DNA from: Pirellulaceae bacterium
Lineage (GTDB): Bacteria; Planctomycetota; Planctomycetia; Pirellulales; Pirellulaceae
Direction of reading: 5' to 3'
Assembly (NCBI GenBank): GCA_018402565.1
Contig: JAGYIQ010000003.1
Coordinates: 447,746 to 511,745 of the forward strand
DNA length: 64,000 nucleotides
Part shown: positions 28,168 to 37,096 of the stretch, in pieces
Numbering within the stretch: position 1 is the first letter of the stretch
Layout: each line of letters begins with the position of its first letter
Notes under the pieces: generated by a model
Told to the model about the DNA's origin: nothing
The model's input: only the letters and a program-made list of their open reading frames with translations
Database searches by the model: none
Position numbers and translations under genes: made by a program

Positions 28168-29619
28168 CTACCGCCCCCCATCCGCAGCCGCCTCACCGGC
28201 TGGTATCACCTGCGTGGGCGCCACCCGCTGCCCGTCCAACAACCGATCACCGCCCGCCACCACCACCCAGGCCTGCGGAGTCAAAGTGCCCCGCACGTAG
28301 GATCGCTGCTGCTCCGCGTGCAGGACTTCGACCTGCTGCTGACGTATCGACCAAACACGACCCAGTGGCTCCTCGATTTCAGCCGCCCCCACATCGGTCG
28401 TCCGGGATGCTACCTGCGGTTCCTCTGCCAGCTCATACACCGCCCACAATCCGCGACGCCCTCGGACCAAGGCATCGTTGGGAACCCAATACCCGGCCTC
28501 CGCCACCTCGGCCCGCCAATGCAACCGGACCAGTCGCCCCGGCATCCACACATCAAGCTGATCCTGGCCGGGCTGCAACCCAAAGATCGCGGTCACCGTC
28601 TGCGTCTGCGGATCCACGATCGGCACGATCCGCTCCAGCCCCGCGGTGCTCGATCGCTGGTCCGCCCACAAAGTGTAAGTCTGTCCTAACTTCATCTGCG
28701 CGGCGACCTCGGGCGACACCCCGATGTGGGCCTCCAACGCCGCCGTCTCCACCAAGTCAAACAACGCCTGGCCCGGCCCCAACACTTGTCCCGTCGCCGC
28801 GTATTGTTTGACCACCGCGCCCGCGAAAGGGGCCACCAAAGTGCCTTTTTCGATCTGCAACTTCAAACTGGCCTGCTCGCTCTGCAACGCCGACACCAAG
28901 GCCTGCTGAGCCGCGATCTGCTCGGGGCGGCTCCCCTCCTGCAACTCCGCCAACCGCTGCTCCGCCGCGATCAACCGCTTCAAGATCGCCTGCTCCGTCG
29001 TCAAAACGGTGTCGAACTCCTGCTCCGAAACCGCTCCCTGCCGCACCAACTCCGCCTGTCGCACCCGCCGATTCGTGGCGCTCTCGGCCTCGGCAGCCAA
29101 CGCCGCCACTTCCGCCTCGGCAGCCCGAATCGTGGTTGCCCGCGGTCCCGCCGTCAACTCGGCCAACATCGCCGCCGCCCGAGCTACCTGAAACTCCAGT
29201 TGCCGGCCCTGCTCACGCAACAGACGCGTGTCCACTTCCGCCAACACCTGGCCCGCGGCCACCGCCTGCCCGATCTCGACCCGCGGTTCCAACAAAGGTC
29301 CACCCAACTCAAAACCCAACCGAGTCGATCGCTTCGGACGCACCCGACCAGGAAACTCCAACCACTGCTGATAGTGCGTCTCCGCCGCCAAACGCTGCAC
29401 CGCCACTTCTGCCGGATGATAGGTCACCGCCCCGACCAACCCCGCCGCCGGACCCGCACCCACGGCCGCTACCTCGTCCTGACCTGGCACAGCAGAGCCC
29501 GTCTCCGTCGACCCGCGTCGACCGAACTGAATAATCAATGCCACGATCACGACTATCAGCAGGCTGCCCGCCAACACGGCCACCCACACGAACAGTCGTC
29601 CCCAAATCGACACCGTCAT
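28168..29619 (-). CDS. RND periplasmic adaptor (membrane fusion protein)
   Basis: One N-terminal membrane helix (about 10-30), then a lipoyl half (AVAAGQVLAEVDTRLL), a long coiled-coil hairpin (about 140-235), a second lipoyl half (GTLVAPFAGAVVKQYAATGQVL) and beta-barrel domains. It bridges the permease at 25042-28167 and an outer-membrane channel. Transcribed before the permease with no gap. Confidence 0.9.
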   Translation of the reverse strand: MTVSIWGRLFVWVAVLAGSLLIVVIVALIIQFGRRGSTETGSAVPGQDEVAAVGAGPAAGLVGAVTYHPAEVAVQRLAAETHYQQWLEFPGRVRPKRSTRLGFELGGPLLEPRVEIGQAVAAGQVLAEVDTRLLREQGRQLEFQVARAAAMLAELTAGPRATTIRAAEAEVAALAAEAESATNRRVRQAELVRQGAVSEQEFDTVLTTEQAILKRLIAAEQRLAELQEGSRPEQIAAQQALVSALQSEQASLKLQIEKGTLVAPFAGAVVKQYAATGQVLGPGQALFDLVETAALEAHIGVSPEVAAQMKLGQTYTLWADQRSSTAGLERIVPIVDPQTQTVTAIFGLQPGQDQLDVWMPGRLVRLHWRAEVAEAGYWVPNDALVRGRRGLWAVYELAEEPQVASRTTDVGAAEIEEPLGRVWSIRQQQVEVLHAEQQRSYVRGTLTPQAWVVVAGGDRLLDGQRVAPTQVIPAGEAAADGGR

Positions 29620-29774
29620 CGCGACGCTCGCGTCCTCTCTTGCTCACAACCCTCCGCCTGCCCCATTTACCGGCCCTACTCTAGGTTACAACCGCTCGCA
29701 GGATCAGGGGCACGACAGAATTTGCCCCAATTTCACGTAACAGGCCCGCGGCAAAACGTCTGTTTGAGCGGCGA

Positions 29775-30587
29775 TCAAGAACTCGCCGCCAGATCCAAAC
29801 ACAAGGCCCGCTCCAACAAACAGTCCATCTCCCACGTCGCCTGATCCGTCCGCATGATCGAAATGTCCAAATTCATCCGAAATTCACTCAGCGCATTCAG
29901 CGGCAGACAACCCAACATCAAACAGCCCAGATCGTGATTCATCGGACCCGCAAACCCGTCGCGTCCCACCTCCAACTGCGCAGCCTGCAATCCGCCAATC
30001 AGCAGCGACAACGTGGGCAACTCCGACATCTTGCCCTGCACCTCCACCAAGTCCTCGATCCGCTGCCCATCGAAACAAAACGGACGCACGTCCACCACCC
30101 TCGCCAGGCTCGACAACAGCCGATCCGTCCAACGCTCCATCCGCCGCTGCAACCGCTCCTGCCGCACCACAGCCCCCGCCTGCTGCCGACCCAATGTCAG
30201 CAACACGTCCCGCGCCCGCTCCGCCGTCTCCGCATGCCCCTCCGCAATGCTCAAGCCCAATCCCCACACCCGCTCGTCCGCGCCCGCACCCCGACGGACG
30301 TCATAGTAGGCCAACAAACCTCCCCACACCCGTCCATGCAGTTGGCTCAGCAGAATCTCCTCGATCAACTGCTCCGCCCGTTCCGCAAACGCCGTCGAAA
30401 CACTGGCAGATTGCGCCAACGTCTTGTGCACAAACGCCAAGCCGTGATTCCAAAAAGACAGACGGCTCCGCGATATCGTCCAATACTGCTGGGCCAACAA
30501 GCTCATCCGCTCCACCGAAATGGCAGACATCGCGTCGACATTGGCCTGCAAGACCACGGCCAAGACGTTGAGCTGAGAACTATGCAT
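29775..30587 (-). CDS. Hypothetical protein, largely helical
   Basis: I do not recognise a family. From Met at 30587 (MHSSQLNVL) the 270-residue product is mainly helical, with no clear signal or membrane span. It lies 155 bp downstream of the RND operon promoter side, in the same direction as that operon, and divergent from the creatininase-like gene. Confidence 0.6.
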   Translation of the reverse strand: MHSSQLNVLAVVLQANVDAMSAISVERMSLLAQQYWTISRSRLSFWNHGLAFVHKTLAQSASVSTAFAERAEQLIEEILLSQLHGRVWGGLLAYYDVRRGAGADERVWGLGLSIAEGHAETAERARDVLLTLGRQQAGAVVRQERLQRRMERWTDRLLSSLARVVDVRPFCFDGQRIEDLVEVQGKMSELPTLSLLIGGLQAAQLEVGRDGFAGPMNHDLGCLMLGCLPLNALSEFRMNLDISIMRTDQATWEMDCLLERALCLDLAASS

Positions 30588-30916
30588 CGCTGGCTTGTTC
30601 AAGGGCGGGGCGACTCCATGTGAGTAGGACTTGGTCGACCCCTTCACTCTAGTCGCTTTCCGTCAACATTTTTTAAAGGGTTGCCAAAAGACCACGCGAC
30701 CGTTGCGTTTGGGAGACACCTCGCTTGCCTCGACGCTCGCCGGACCACCCGCCGTGACAATCTTGCCGATTGTAGCCCCTCCGCTCAGACACCAACCACG
30801 TCGCCGACCCCGTTTGCACTCGGCCAGCGTCCGCCCTCTGACCTAAACTGCCAACAGAGGTCGCCCGCCTCCACCATTCAAACACCTTGCAGCCCCCGTC
30901 CCCGAAGAACGTCCTC
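30588..30916. other. Divergent intergenic region, nothing recognised
   Basis: Presumably holds promoters for the genes on each side. No repeat or RNA gene was seen. Confidence 0.4.
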
Positions 30917-31867
30917 ATGTGCCGATCGCCCTGGCTGTCCCTCGGCCTCTGCGCCGCTGCCTTAGCCTACCTCTGCGCCGTCGCGCCCCCAGCACCACTC
31001 CCAGGCCTCGAGCTCCTTTTCGCCCGCCTCACTGCCACTTGGCCAACGGACCTGCAACACTCCCGCCCGGCCAATACCAACTTGCCAGGCGCGGACTTGC
31101 CCGCCTGGCAGGGACCGCTCCCCAGCCTCTGGCTGGCCGATCTAACCTGGACCGAAATCGCCCGCGCCCAAGCCGCCGGCTACGACACCGTCCTGATTCC
31201 CACCGGCGGAATGGAGCCCGGCGGGCCGCATCTGGTCGCCGGCAAACACAATCACATCGTTCAACATACCGCTCAACAGATCGCGGTTCGTCATCGCCAG
31301 ATGCTCGTCGCCCCCGTGCTGCCCTACGTGCCGCAGCCGCCACCCCATCGACATTACCCCGGCACCATCAGCTTGCCCGCTGACGTCTTCCAACAAGTCG
31401 TCGAGGCCGCCGCCAACGGCTTCCTCGAACAGGGCTTCCGCCAGGTCGTCTTGCTGGGAGACAGCGGCGCCAACCAAGCGCCGCTGCAGGCCGCGGCCCA
31501 GCGACTCCGTCACCGCTGGTCCCATCGACCCGAACCCGTCGTGTTCCTCGATCAGTACTACAGCGGCCACGGACAAACGACCTGGTTGGAGCAACAAGGG
31601 TTCAGCCCCACCCAACAAGGCACCCACGCCGCCCTGGCCGACACCGCCGAACTGCTGGCCATCGCTCCCCAACACGTCCGCCAGCCGCCTCTACCGCCGG
31701 CCGACAGGCACAACACGCCTCCGGCCGACTACGACGGTCGCCCCGATTGGGCCACCCCCAAGCTCGGTGACGCACTGATAGAACTCAAAGTCCAAGCCGC
31801 GCTCGATCAGTTGCTACCAAAATCGAGTCAAACTCACACGAGCCGACTTAGCCTCGACCACCAATAG
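30917..31867 (+). CDS. Creatininase-like protein with an altered metal site
   Basis: An N-terminal signal peptide or anchor (MCRSPWLSLGLCAAALAYL) is followed by a creatininase-like fold: VLIPTGGMEPGGPHLVAGKHNHI, PGTISLPADVFQQVV and VVLLGDSGANQ. In the canonical family the metal ligands lie in E..HGPHLP..TD and NGHGGN; here Lys-His replaces the TD pair and GDSGAN replaces the His motif, so catalysis may differ. The 3' end overlaps the convergent desaturase gene by 20 bp. Confidence 0.75.
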   Translation: MCRSPWLSLGLCAAALAYLCAVAPPAPLPGLELLFARLTATWPTDLQHSRPANTNLPGADLPAWQGPLPSLWLADLTWTEIARAQAAGYDTVLIPTGGMEPGGPHLVAGKHNHIVQHTAQQIAVRHRQMLVAPVLPYVPQPPPHRHYPGTISLPADVFQQVVEAAANGFLEQGFRQVVLLGDSGANQAPLQAAAQRLRHRWSHRPEPVVFLDQYYSGHGQTTWLEQQGFSPTQQGTHAALADTAELLAIAPQHVRQPPLPPADRHNTPPADYDGRPDWATPKLGDALIELKVQAALDQLLPKSSQTHTSRLSLDHQ

Positions 31868-32915
31868 GATCGGACGCCGGCGCGTTGACAGTTGATGTAT
31901 CGTCCAGGCCAGCGTCATCATTGCTGGACCACAACCCCACCGGCAAGGCAGTTGCTCGGGGCTCGGCCAACTCACGGTTGACCGCAATCAAGGGAGCAGG
32001 CGAAGCAATCTCCAACCCTCGGTCGGCCACGTCCCCCACGACCTGGACAACATCGCCCGTCGGCGTCCCGACAATCGTCGCTACCCGACCACTCTCCGCC
32101 AACTCAGCCGCCACTTCTGGCTTGAGGAACGGATAGAACAATTGGCCCACGAAGTCCTCCGGTACGTCGTCACTGTCCACGCCGTACTCCTCGGGCAACT
32201 TGCCGCTGGGCATATAAAACGTCCCAAACAGCACATCGTAAATGGCCAACGTCGCGGCAAAGTTCTTGTTCCCGCCCTGATCCGACATCGTGTGGTGCCA
32301 GTGGTGGAAGACCGGGCTGGCGAATAAATACTTGAGTGGGCCAAACGTCCAGTTCACATTGGCGTGCACCATCCCCGAGTACAGATAGTTAAACGGCACC
32401 ATCATTGCAAACAGCACCGGCGAAAATCCCAGCAAAATCATCAGAGTCCCCACAAACAGCGACGACACGATGAAGTTGACCGGATGGAAACGCGCCGCGA
32501 CCATCCAATCCACCTCCTTCGGCGAGTGATGAATGGCGTGGAATTTCCAAAACGCCGACCGATGGAAGTTGCGATGAATCCAGTACTGAATGAAATCCGA
32601 TATCGCCAACAACAACAAGAACTGGGCCCAGAGCGGCAACCCAGCGATCGGCGGGTAACCTTGGCTGATAAAGGCCGCCATCCGCTCCTGATCCCCGCCA
32701 TGCATCAGGTACAAGCCCCCGCTGGCCATCGCCAATCCCAATGGCCCATACAGAATCGCTGGCAGAAACCAATACAAGGTGTCCAGCCGTGACTCGCGCC
32801 GCCACAACGGTTGCCGTGGATGCAAGGGCATCAACACCGCCAACACGCTAAATACGATCATACAAACCGCAAACCACGCGGCACTTACCAAAACTTGCTG
32901 CAAGATCTCAGGCAT
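31848..32915 (-). CDS. Sterol desaturase / fatty acid hydroxylase family protein
   Basis: A di-iron membrane hydroxylase. The histidine clusters are HRNFH, HAIHH and HHWHH, with several membrane helices around them. The start is placed at Met 32915 (MPEILQQVLVSAAW); the open frame continues 15 codons upstream. A Gly/Pro-rich C-terminal tail (last 90 residues) is extra. The substrate (hopanoid, sterol or fatty acid) cannot be told. The 5' end and upstream DNA are duplicated at 33811-34034. Confidence 0.88.
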   Translation of the reverse strand: MPEILQQVLVSAAWFAVCMIVFSVLAVLMPLHPRQPLWRRESRLDTLYWFLPAILYGPLGLAMASGGLYLMHGGDQERMAAFISQGYPPIAGLPLWAQFLLLLAISDFIQYWIHRNFHRSAFWKFHAIHHSPKEVDWMVAARFHPVNFIVSSLFVGTLMILLGFSPVLFAMMVPFNYLYSGMVHANVNWTFGPLKYLFASPVFHHWHHTMSDQGGNKNFAATLAIYDVLFGTFYMPSGKLPEEYGVDSDDVPEDFVGQLFYPFLKPEVAAELAESGRVATIVGTPTGDVVQVVGDVADRGLEIASPAPLIAVNRELAEPRATALPVGLWSSNDDAGLDDTSTVNAPASDPIGGRG

Positions 32916-33053
32916 CGGTCCGCTCCACGCCGGGCGGGGTCTGCCGCGCGCGAGCAACATCGCTCAGGTCGTACGCGGTTTCCCCCACTCCCTCTTTCGA
33001 CGATGTGCCACCCACCAGCCAAACTTTATCGCCAGCGTTCCGTTCGTAGCGAA
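32827..33053. repeat. Direct repeat, copy A (5' end of the hydroxylase gene plus upstream DNA)
   Basis: Shares about 225 bp with 33811-34034. It covers the first 30 codons of the hydroxylase and about 140 bp upstream, including ACGTTCCGTTCGTAGCGA-like sequence at its right end. Confidence 0.85.
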
Positions 33054-33170
33054 CACCCCACCTACACCACGTCAGCGGCTACCATCTAACGAATACACCC
33101 ACGAATCGCAACAGGTCGACTCCTCGAACGGCGTGAACCGTTGCAAACAACAACGTCAACTCGCCGGTCC

Positions 33171-33605
33171 CTAACGATTGTTGACAAACCACTCCGAGTA
33201 GTCGTTGAGCAATTGAAAGTTCTTGGACTTTTTGTCAACTGCCTCGATCTCGGCAAGTCCTAGCCCAAATTTTTTGCCGTCAGACTTCCTTCTGACGTGA
33301 GCACCCAAGTCTTTACCCCGAAACATCATCCAATCTGAATGGACATCCGCCACAACCGCAAGTAACTCAAAAACATCTCTAAACGACGGTCGATCCTTCC
33401 GCAGTCTGGCGTATTCTTTGCGATCGCCAGGACCAATGACGTAGTACTCTTCCCAACGGAAATCTTGGATTCCAGTCACATCGCAGGGAAGCTGCAGCGA
33501 CGCTTTCAAGTGATCGTAGAATTTCGCCAAACAAGCATCAAAGTCAGCCTCATCATCACCAATGATTGCTTCGATACGTTCGTCTTGTGACTTCCATTCC
33601 GACAT
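33171..33605 (-). CDS. Hypothetical protein between the two direct repeats
   Basis: A soluble acidic protein of 144 residues with CLAKFYDHLKASLQLPCDVTG and DFRWEEYYVIGPGDRKEY. The family is not recognised; similar small proteins are common in planctomycetes. It lies between the direct repeats 32827-33053 and 33811-34034, in the same direction as the cassette genes, but I see no clear attC next to it. Confidence 0.6.
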   Translation of the reverse strand: MSEWKSQDERIEAIIGDDEADFDACLAKFYDHLKASLQLPCDVTGIQDFRWEEYYVIGPGDRKEYARLRKDRPSFRDVFELLAVVADVHSDWMMFRGKDLGAHVRRKSDGKKFGLGLAEIEAVDKKSKNFQLLNDYSEWFVNNR

Positions 33606-33810
33606 GGGAGACTCCTCTCACGGGGAAGTTAATCTGCTGCCGCAGAACCTATCGCAATCTGACCGGCAGCAGCGGGGGAAGGGGGGTAATTAGGGGTTGG
33701 ATGAAACGCACTTCTGCTGCCGGTTGGATTGAGCGTTGTACGCAGCTGACCACGAGGTAGTGCCAGGAAGAGCCGCAGTGCCACGACATCGTACGGCGTC
33801 CAGAAGCGAC

Positions 33811-34034
33811 GGCATCAACACCGCCGACACGCTGAATACGACCATACAAACCGAACACGCGGCACTTACCAAAACTTGCTGCAAGATCTCAGGCATCGGT
33901 CCGCTCCACGCCGGGCATCGTCTCTGACGGGCAACACCATTCCGCCCGCTCGCCAACCACCTCCCCAACTCTCATTTCGACCAACCGCCGCCCAGCGGCC
34001 AAACTTCACCCGGAACGTTCCGTTCGTAGCGACA
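33811..34034 (-). pseudogene. Truncated duplicate of the hydroxylase 5' end
   Basis: Copy B of the direct repeat. It contains the start (Met at 33896) and about 28 codons (MPEILQQVLVSAA...) with one small deletion, then diverges. No downstream hydroxylase sequence remains, so it is a relic. Confidence 0.8.
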
Positions 34035-34134
34035 ATGCCCAGGTTCGGGGCGGGGGACCGCTGAATCCTGTGATTTCAGAGCGTCGTGCATCAGCAGCCG
34101 TTTGGCTCAATGCCTGATTAGCCGTAGGCCGTCG

Positions 34135-34647
34135 CTACGATTGGACGATTTCGCCATTGATCTTGACGTGCTTGGCATCCAGATTAAGCATCGCAAAGTC
34201 GATAGCGTAGTCTTCCGAGGTAAACTCGTAGTCCACACTCTCCGAGTAAGCCGTCACATCAAAGGGCCTGGCAAAGAACACTTCAAAGACAATCTGGGGC
34301 AGCAGGCACACCAGGGCCAAGCCCATCATGGCCAACGCATGCAGGCTGCGGGGAACGGAATCCTTGAAATACGGCCAAACCAGCCAGACGGCGACTAACG
34401 CAATGGCAATGGTCATGAAGAGATTGATGAATCGCCAGGCCTGCAGCTTCCATGCACAGCCTCGGCAAGCCGGAGCTTGGACGATAAACGGCTTACCCCA
34501 ACACCACAGCAACCAAGTCCACCAACCTAGCGTGCCCGTGACCAGTTTCACGTGCGATGCCGGATTGTCGTGACTGCACACCACACAACGATTGGGAAAC
34601 CGAGCCTGGTGGGCACGAGGCAAATTGATGTCGGTGCTCTCAGCCAT
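34135..34647 (-). CDS. Small Cys-rich membrane protein
   Basis: From Met 34647 the protein of 170 residues has two Cys pairs (CVVC, CRGC), two membrane helices (FINLFMTIAIALVAVWLVW and ALAMMGLALVCLLPQIVF) and a polar C-terminal half. Family unknown. It is the distal gene of the array side; its stop lies 51 bp before the SUFU-like gene's stop region, with no attC between, so the two may share a cassette. Confidence 0.6.
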   Translation of the reverse strand: MAESTDINLPRAHQARFPNRCVVCSHDNPASHVKLVTGTLGWWTWLLWCWGKPFIVQAPACRGCAWKLQAWRFINLFMTIAIALVAVWLVWPYFKDSVPRSLHALAMMGLALVCLLPQIVFEVFFARPFDVTAYSESVDYEFTSEDYAIDFAMLNLDAKHVKINGEIVQS

Positions 34648-34698
34648 GATACCATTGCCCATTCGGGAAATCAGGGACACAGGCAATGCCTGAATCAA

Positions 34699-35280
34699 CT
34701 ACAAGACGGACTTTCGAAACAAATCAGTGAACGGGTAGACACCGGCCTCCTGAAGCGCCGATTCGACGCGTTCCCGATTCCCAGCACGACATTCCGCCAA
34801 CTCATCGGCCGTGATACCGAGACACAATAACAATCCCGCATTTCGATCTCGGACCGTGAAACGCCCGTAGTCACAAAACAAGAACGCGGCAATCGTCGAC
34901 CCGTCTGGAGTTGCCGGTCCAATGTCCATCGTTTCGCCCGGATTCAGGACTGCTTCCAATGTGTAATGGGCCAGTTGGCCGAGGATGTACTGTCCCCAAT
35001 TATCCTCCTCGCGCGAGCAGATCATCAGTTCGTAGTTGCCTTGTGCGTTCGCGAGCTGGTCGTCGCATCCGATCAGTTCCGAAGTTACCGTCACAACCCC
35101 ATCGACATGGTTATGAAAGTAGACGAGGTCCGCCGTCCCACCCATCTCCGCGCCAAACTGGAATGGAATAAGCCCGTGACCAACCATGTCGGCCGACTCA
35201 CCAAGGATACTCTCCATTGCGGCAACACGCGCATCCCACCAGAGCGTCCACTCATCTTCTTGATCGTCCGTCTCCGTCAT
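34699..35280 (-). CDS. Suppressor-of-fused (SUFU)-like protein, probable immunity protein
   Basis: Residues show the bacterial SUFU pattern: VTVTSELIGCDDQ, YELMICSREEDNWGQYILGQLAHYTLE, LNPGETMDIG and LCLGITADELAECR. Bacterial SUFU proteins are known immunity proteins of polymorphic toxin systems. No toxin gene is adjacent. I start at Met 35280 (MTETDDQEDEW); an upstream small ORF overlaps it by 29 bp. Confidence 0.75.
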   Translation of the reverse strand: MTETDDQEDEWTLWWDARVAAMESILGESADMVGHGLIPFQFGAEMGGTADLVYFHNHVDGVVTVTSELIGCDDQLANAQGNYELMICSREEDNWGQYILGQLAHYTLEAVLNPGETMDIGPATPDGSTIAAFLFCDYGRFTVRDRNAGLLLCLGITADELAECRAGNRERVESALQEAGVYPFTDLFRKSVL

Positions 35281-35554
35281 GAATTCTCTCACTGTTCGTC
35301 GCTGCATCACCGAGTGAATAACGGTGATGCGCGGGACAGAAAACCGTCGATAGAAACACCGCTTCTTCTCGTAACGCAGGCATCTCTTCGATCGGGGCAC
35401 CGTAAACGTGCTCAGCGTAGCGGTGCGCGATATCGTAATCAACCCCCGCACCAGAAAGTGCGTCCGATTCGGCCACACCGTCGAATTGACTCAATCCCCA
35501 TTTCAGCATCCCCAAGATCCGCTTTGGAAAAGAACATCGGCGATCGGCACACAC
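35252..35554 (-). CDS. Small ORF at the start of a cassette
   Basis: A 100-residue frame opening with GTG a few bases inside the attC at 35559-35636 and overlapping the SUFU-like start. The middle (GVDYDIAHRYAEHVYGAPIEEMPALREEAVF) looks coding. No family is recognised; it could be a truncated protein. Confidence 0.4.
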   Translation of the reverse strand: MCADRRCSFPKRILGMLKWGLSQFDGVAESDALSGAGVDYDIAHRYAEHVYGAPIEEMPALREEAVFLSTVFCPAHHRYSLGDAATNSERIHDGDGRSRR

Positions 35555-35558
35555 TATA

Positions 35559-35636
35559 CATCAACTCGGTCCGAGCCGAATGATCGCCCAGCCGTCAGGC
35601 CTGGCGCCGATTGGCGTTCGGACCGGCCCGTTATTG
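35559..35636 (-). repeat. attC site
   Basis: Bounded by CATCAAC and GTTATTG; arms GGTCCGAG and TTCGGACC. This is the leftmost clear site and follows the stop of the NPYES membrane protein. It is shorter than most. Confidence 0.65.
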
Positions 35637-36071
35637 CTTTGCGCCGAGGAACCCCACCTTGATGCCACGAGCCTTTAGATAGCCAGTTGCTTTTGAGTTT
35701 GCCACAAACATCACCAACAACCCGACCAGGGGCGCGGGTAGCAGGACGCCGATCGCGTAGATATATCGCGTCGAACCTGGATACAAAACCCCGCCCATCC
35801 GAAAGATTCCCCGACAGGCATTAATCGCCGCACCAAACAGGACGAGCAACCCCACGCCGAGCACGATGACAAACTGAGGGGTAACCGTGGGAGCTGTCGG
35901 CGTTCCACCGAGAAACTCATTGGCTACAACCAGTATCGGCACGGACAGGAGATAGCCAAAGATCGAAAAGATCACTTGTTTTTGACCAGCCACCACGACG
36001 TCAACGTCTTGCTGGCGATCACGATTCTCCGGCAGCCCAACCGTACTTGGCGATTCGTATGGATTGATCAT
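35631..36071 (-). CDS. Small membrane protein with NPYES motif
   Basis: The protein begins MINPYESPS; this N-terminal NPYxSP-like motif recurs in planctomycete membrane proteins. About four hydrophobic segments follow (for example IFSIFGYLLSVPILVVANEF). Function unknown. Its stop lies in the attC boundary, and a 23-bp palindrome sits just upstream of its start. Confidence 0.7.
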   Translation of the reverse strand: MINPYESPSTVGLPENRDRQQDVDVVVAGQKQVIFSIFGYLLSVPILVVANEFLGGTPTAPTVTPQFVIVLGVGLLVLFGAAINACRGIFRMGGVLYPGSTRYIYAIGVLLPAPLVGLLVMFVANSKATGYLKARGIKVGFLGAKQ

Positions 36072-36100
36072 GTCACTCCGACTCTCTCAACTTGGGTGTG

Positions 36101-36173
36101 GCAAAGGGGTCAGGCGTCAATTGTGCGCAGCACCCGCAGGGCCGTTCCGGCAATTGACGCCTGACCCCTTTGC
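36101..36173. repeat. REP/MITE-like palindromic element
   Basis: Perfect 23-bp inverted arms around a 27-bp spacer, starting GCAAAGGGGTCAGGCGTCAA. The AAAGGGGTCAGGnGTCAAT core resembles palindromes mobilised by REP-type Y1 transposases in other bacteria. It lies where the attC of the decayed recurrent cassette would be expected. Confidence 0.7.
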
Positions 36174-36177
36174 AACA

Positions 36178-36343
36178 CCGATCCCAAAATTAAATTGCGA
36201 CAAAGCACTAGTCCCTGGCCCAACCGCCCAAAGCAGTTGTCATTTTGCCAAAACGCTCCGGCAAAGTCAATCTTGATCCTGACCTTTGAAAAAAAGAGAT
36301 CGTTGAGACGTGAGGGCTTTAAGGGCCTGACGTCACTCATAAG
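36178..36343 (-). repeat. Recurrent ORF-less cassette, copy 1 (decayed)
   Basis: A diverged copy: CTAGTCCCTGGCCCAACCGC and GGCAAAGTCAATCTTGATCC are retained, the TTGACT...CAAAAT pair is intact, but the usual attC on the left is missing and replaced by the palindrome. Confidence 0.7.
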
Positions 36344-36414
36344 CGATCCAGCGCAAGACGCGTTGACTTCAACGCTGAGCTGACCGCCAACTCCATCACA
36401 TGCGATTGTCATTT
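36337..36414 (-). repeat. attC site, degenerate
   Basis: Resembles the site at 49635-49724 (GCG..GTTGACTTCAA..TGACCGCC..TGCGATTGT) but both core boxes are altered (CTCATAAG, GTCATTT). Confidence 0.5.
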
Positions 36415-36428
36415 GACAATTGTGGGGG

Positions 36429-36974
36429 TTACCTCGAATCGACCATTTCAATTTTGATTCCAGACGCTTCAACATGGCGATTGATTTTTTCAAATATTAT
36501 TATGAGACAACGCTCAGAAGACCCGTGCGCAAGAATGTCGCGGCGTCCGTTGACGTACAAGCTAAGACTAGGCGAATGCTCTTTCCGGTGTGTGCCAAAG
36601 TAAATCGTTAGCTGATCGGTGGCACCTGACTTTGTCAATAGTTGAGGCAGATGTGAAAAACTGTGGGAATAATGGCTTTCATCCAGCATCAATCTCTCAC
36701 ACGAAAATCGAGCCAACCAGGTCGCCAACAGACCATACATAACAACGTAGGCCAATCCGATTAAAGATGTCACGAACAGCATCGGCAATAAAGCCAGCTT
36801 CTCTCCCAAAAAAACTGACATTAAATAGTGAAACGACAAAAAGCTCACAAAAGCTGCCCAAAACAACGTGAATGCGGCGAGAAAGGCAGATGTGAATTTG
36901 TCCTTGGAAACGCACTGATTATTCCATTCAAGCACCAATCTGGTACCTTCGGTTTGATCCGTTTTAAAATTCAT
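36429..36974 (-). CDS. Hypothetical membrane protein
   Basis: From Met 36974 (MNFKTDQTEG), 181 residues with two or three hydrophobic helices (FLAAFTLFWAAFVSFLSF, ALLPMLFVTSLIGLAYVVMY). No family recognised. It is a cassette gene following the array direction. Confidence 0.6.
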   Translation of the reverse strand: MNFKTDQTEGTRLVLEWNNQCVSKDKFTSAFLAAFTLFWAAFVSFLSFHYLMSVFLGEKLALLPMLFVTSLIGLAYVVMYGLLATWLARFSCERLMLDESHYSHSFSHLPQLLTKSGATDQLTIYFGTHRKEHSPSLSLYVNGRRDILAHGSSERCLIIIFEKINRHVEASGIKIEMVDSR

Positions 36975-37096
36975 GACAACACGACGCAAAGCAAGAGGAT
37001 GGCCGCGATAACCCATCAATCGTTATCTTAGACCCGTTACATCCTCGGAGGTGATACATCGGCTACGTTCCTAACGCAATCACTTGAGTCAAGTTC

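Noticed and set aside
34034..34121. Possible attC at the left edge
   Set aside because: It ends GATTAGCC, but I could not find matching inverted arms; the first clear site is at 35559.
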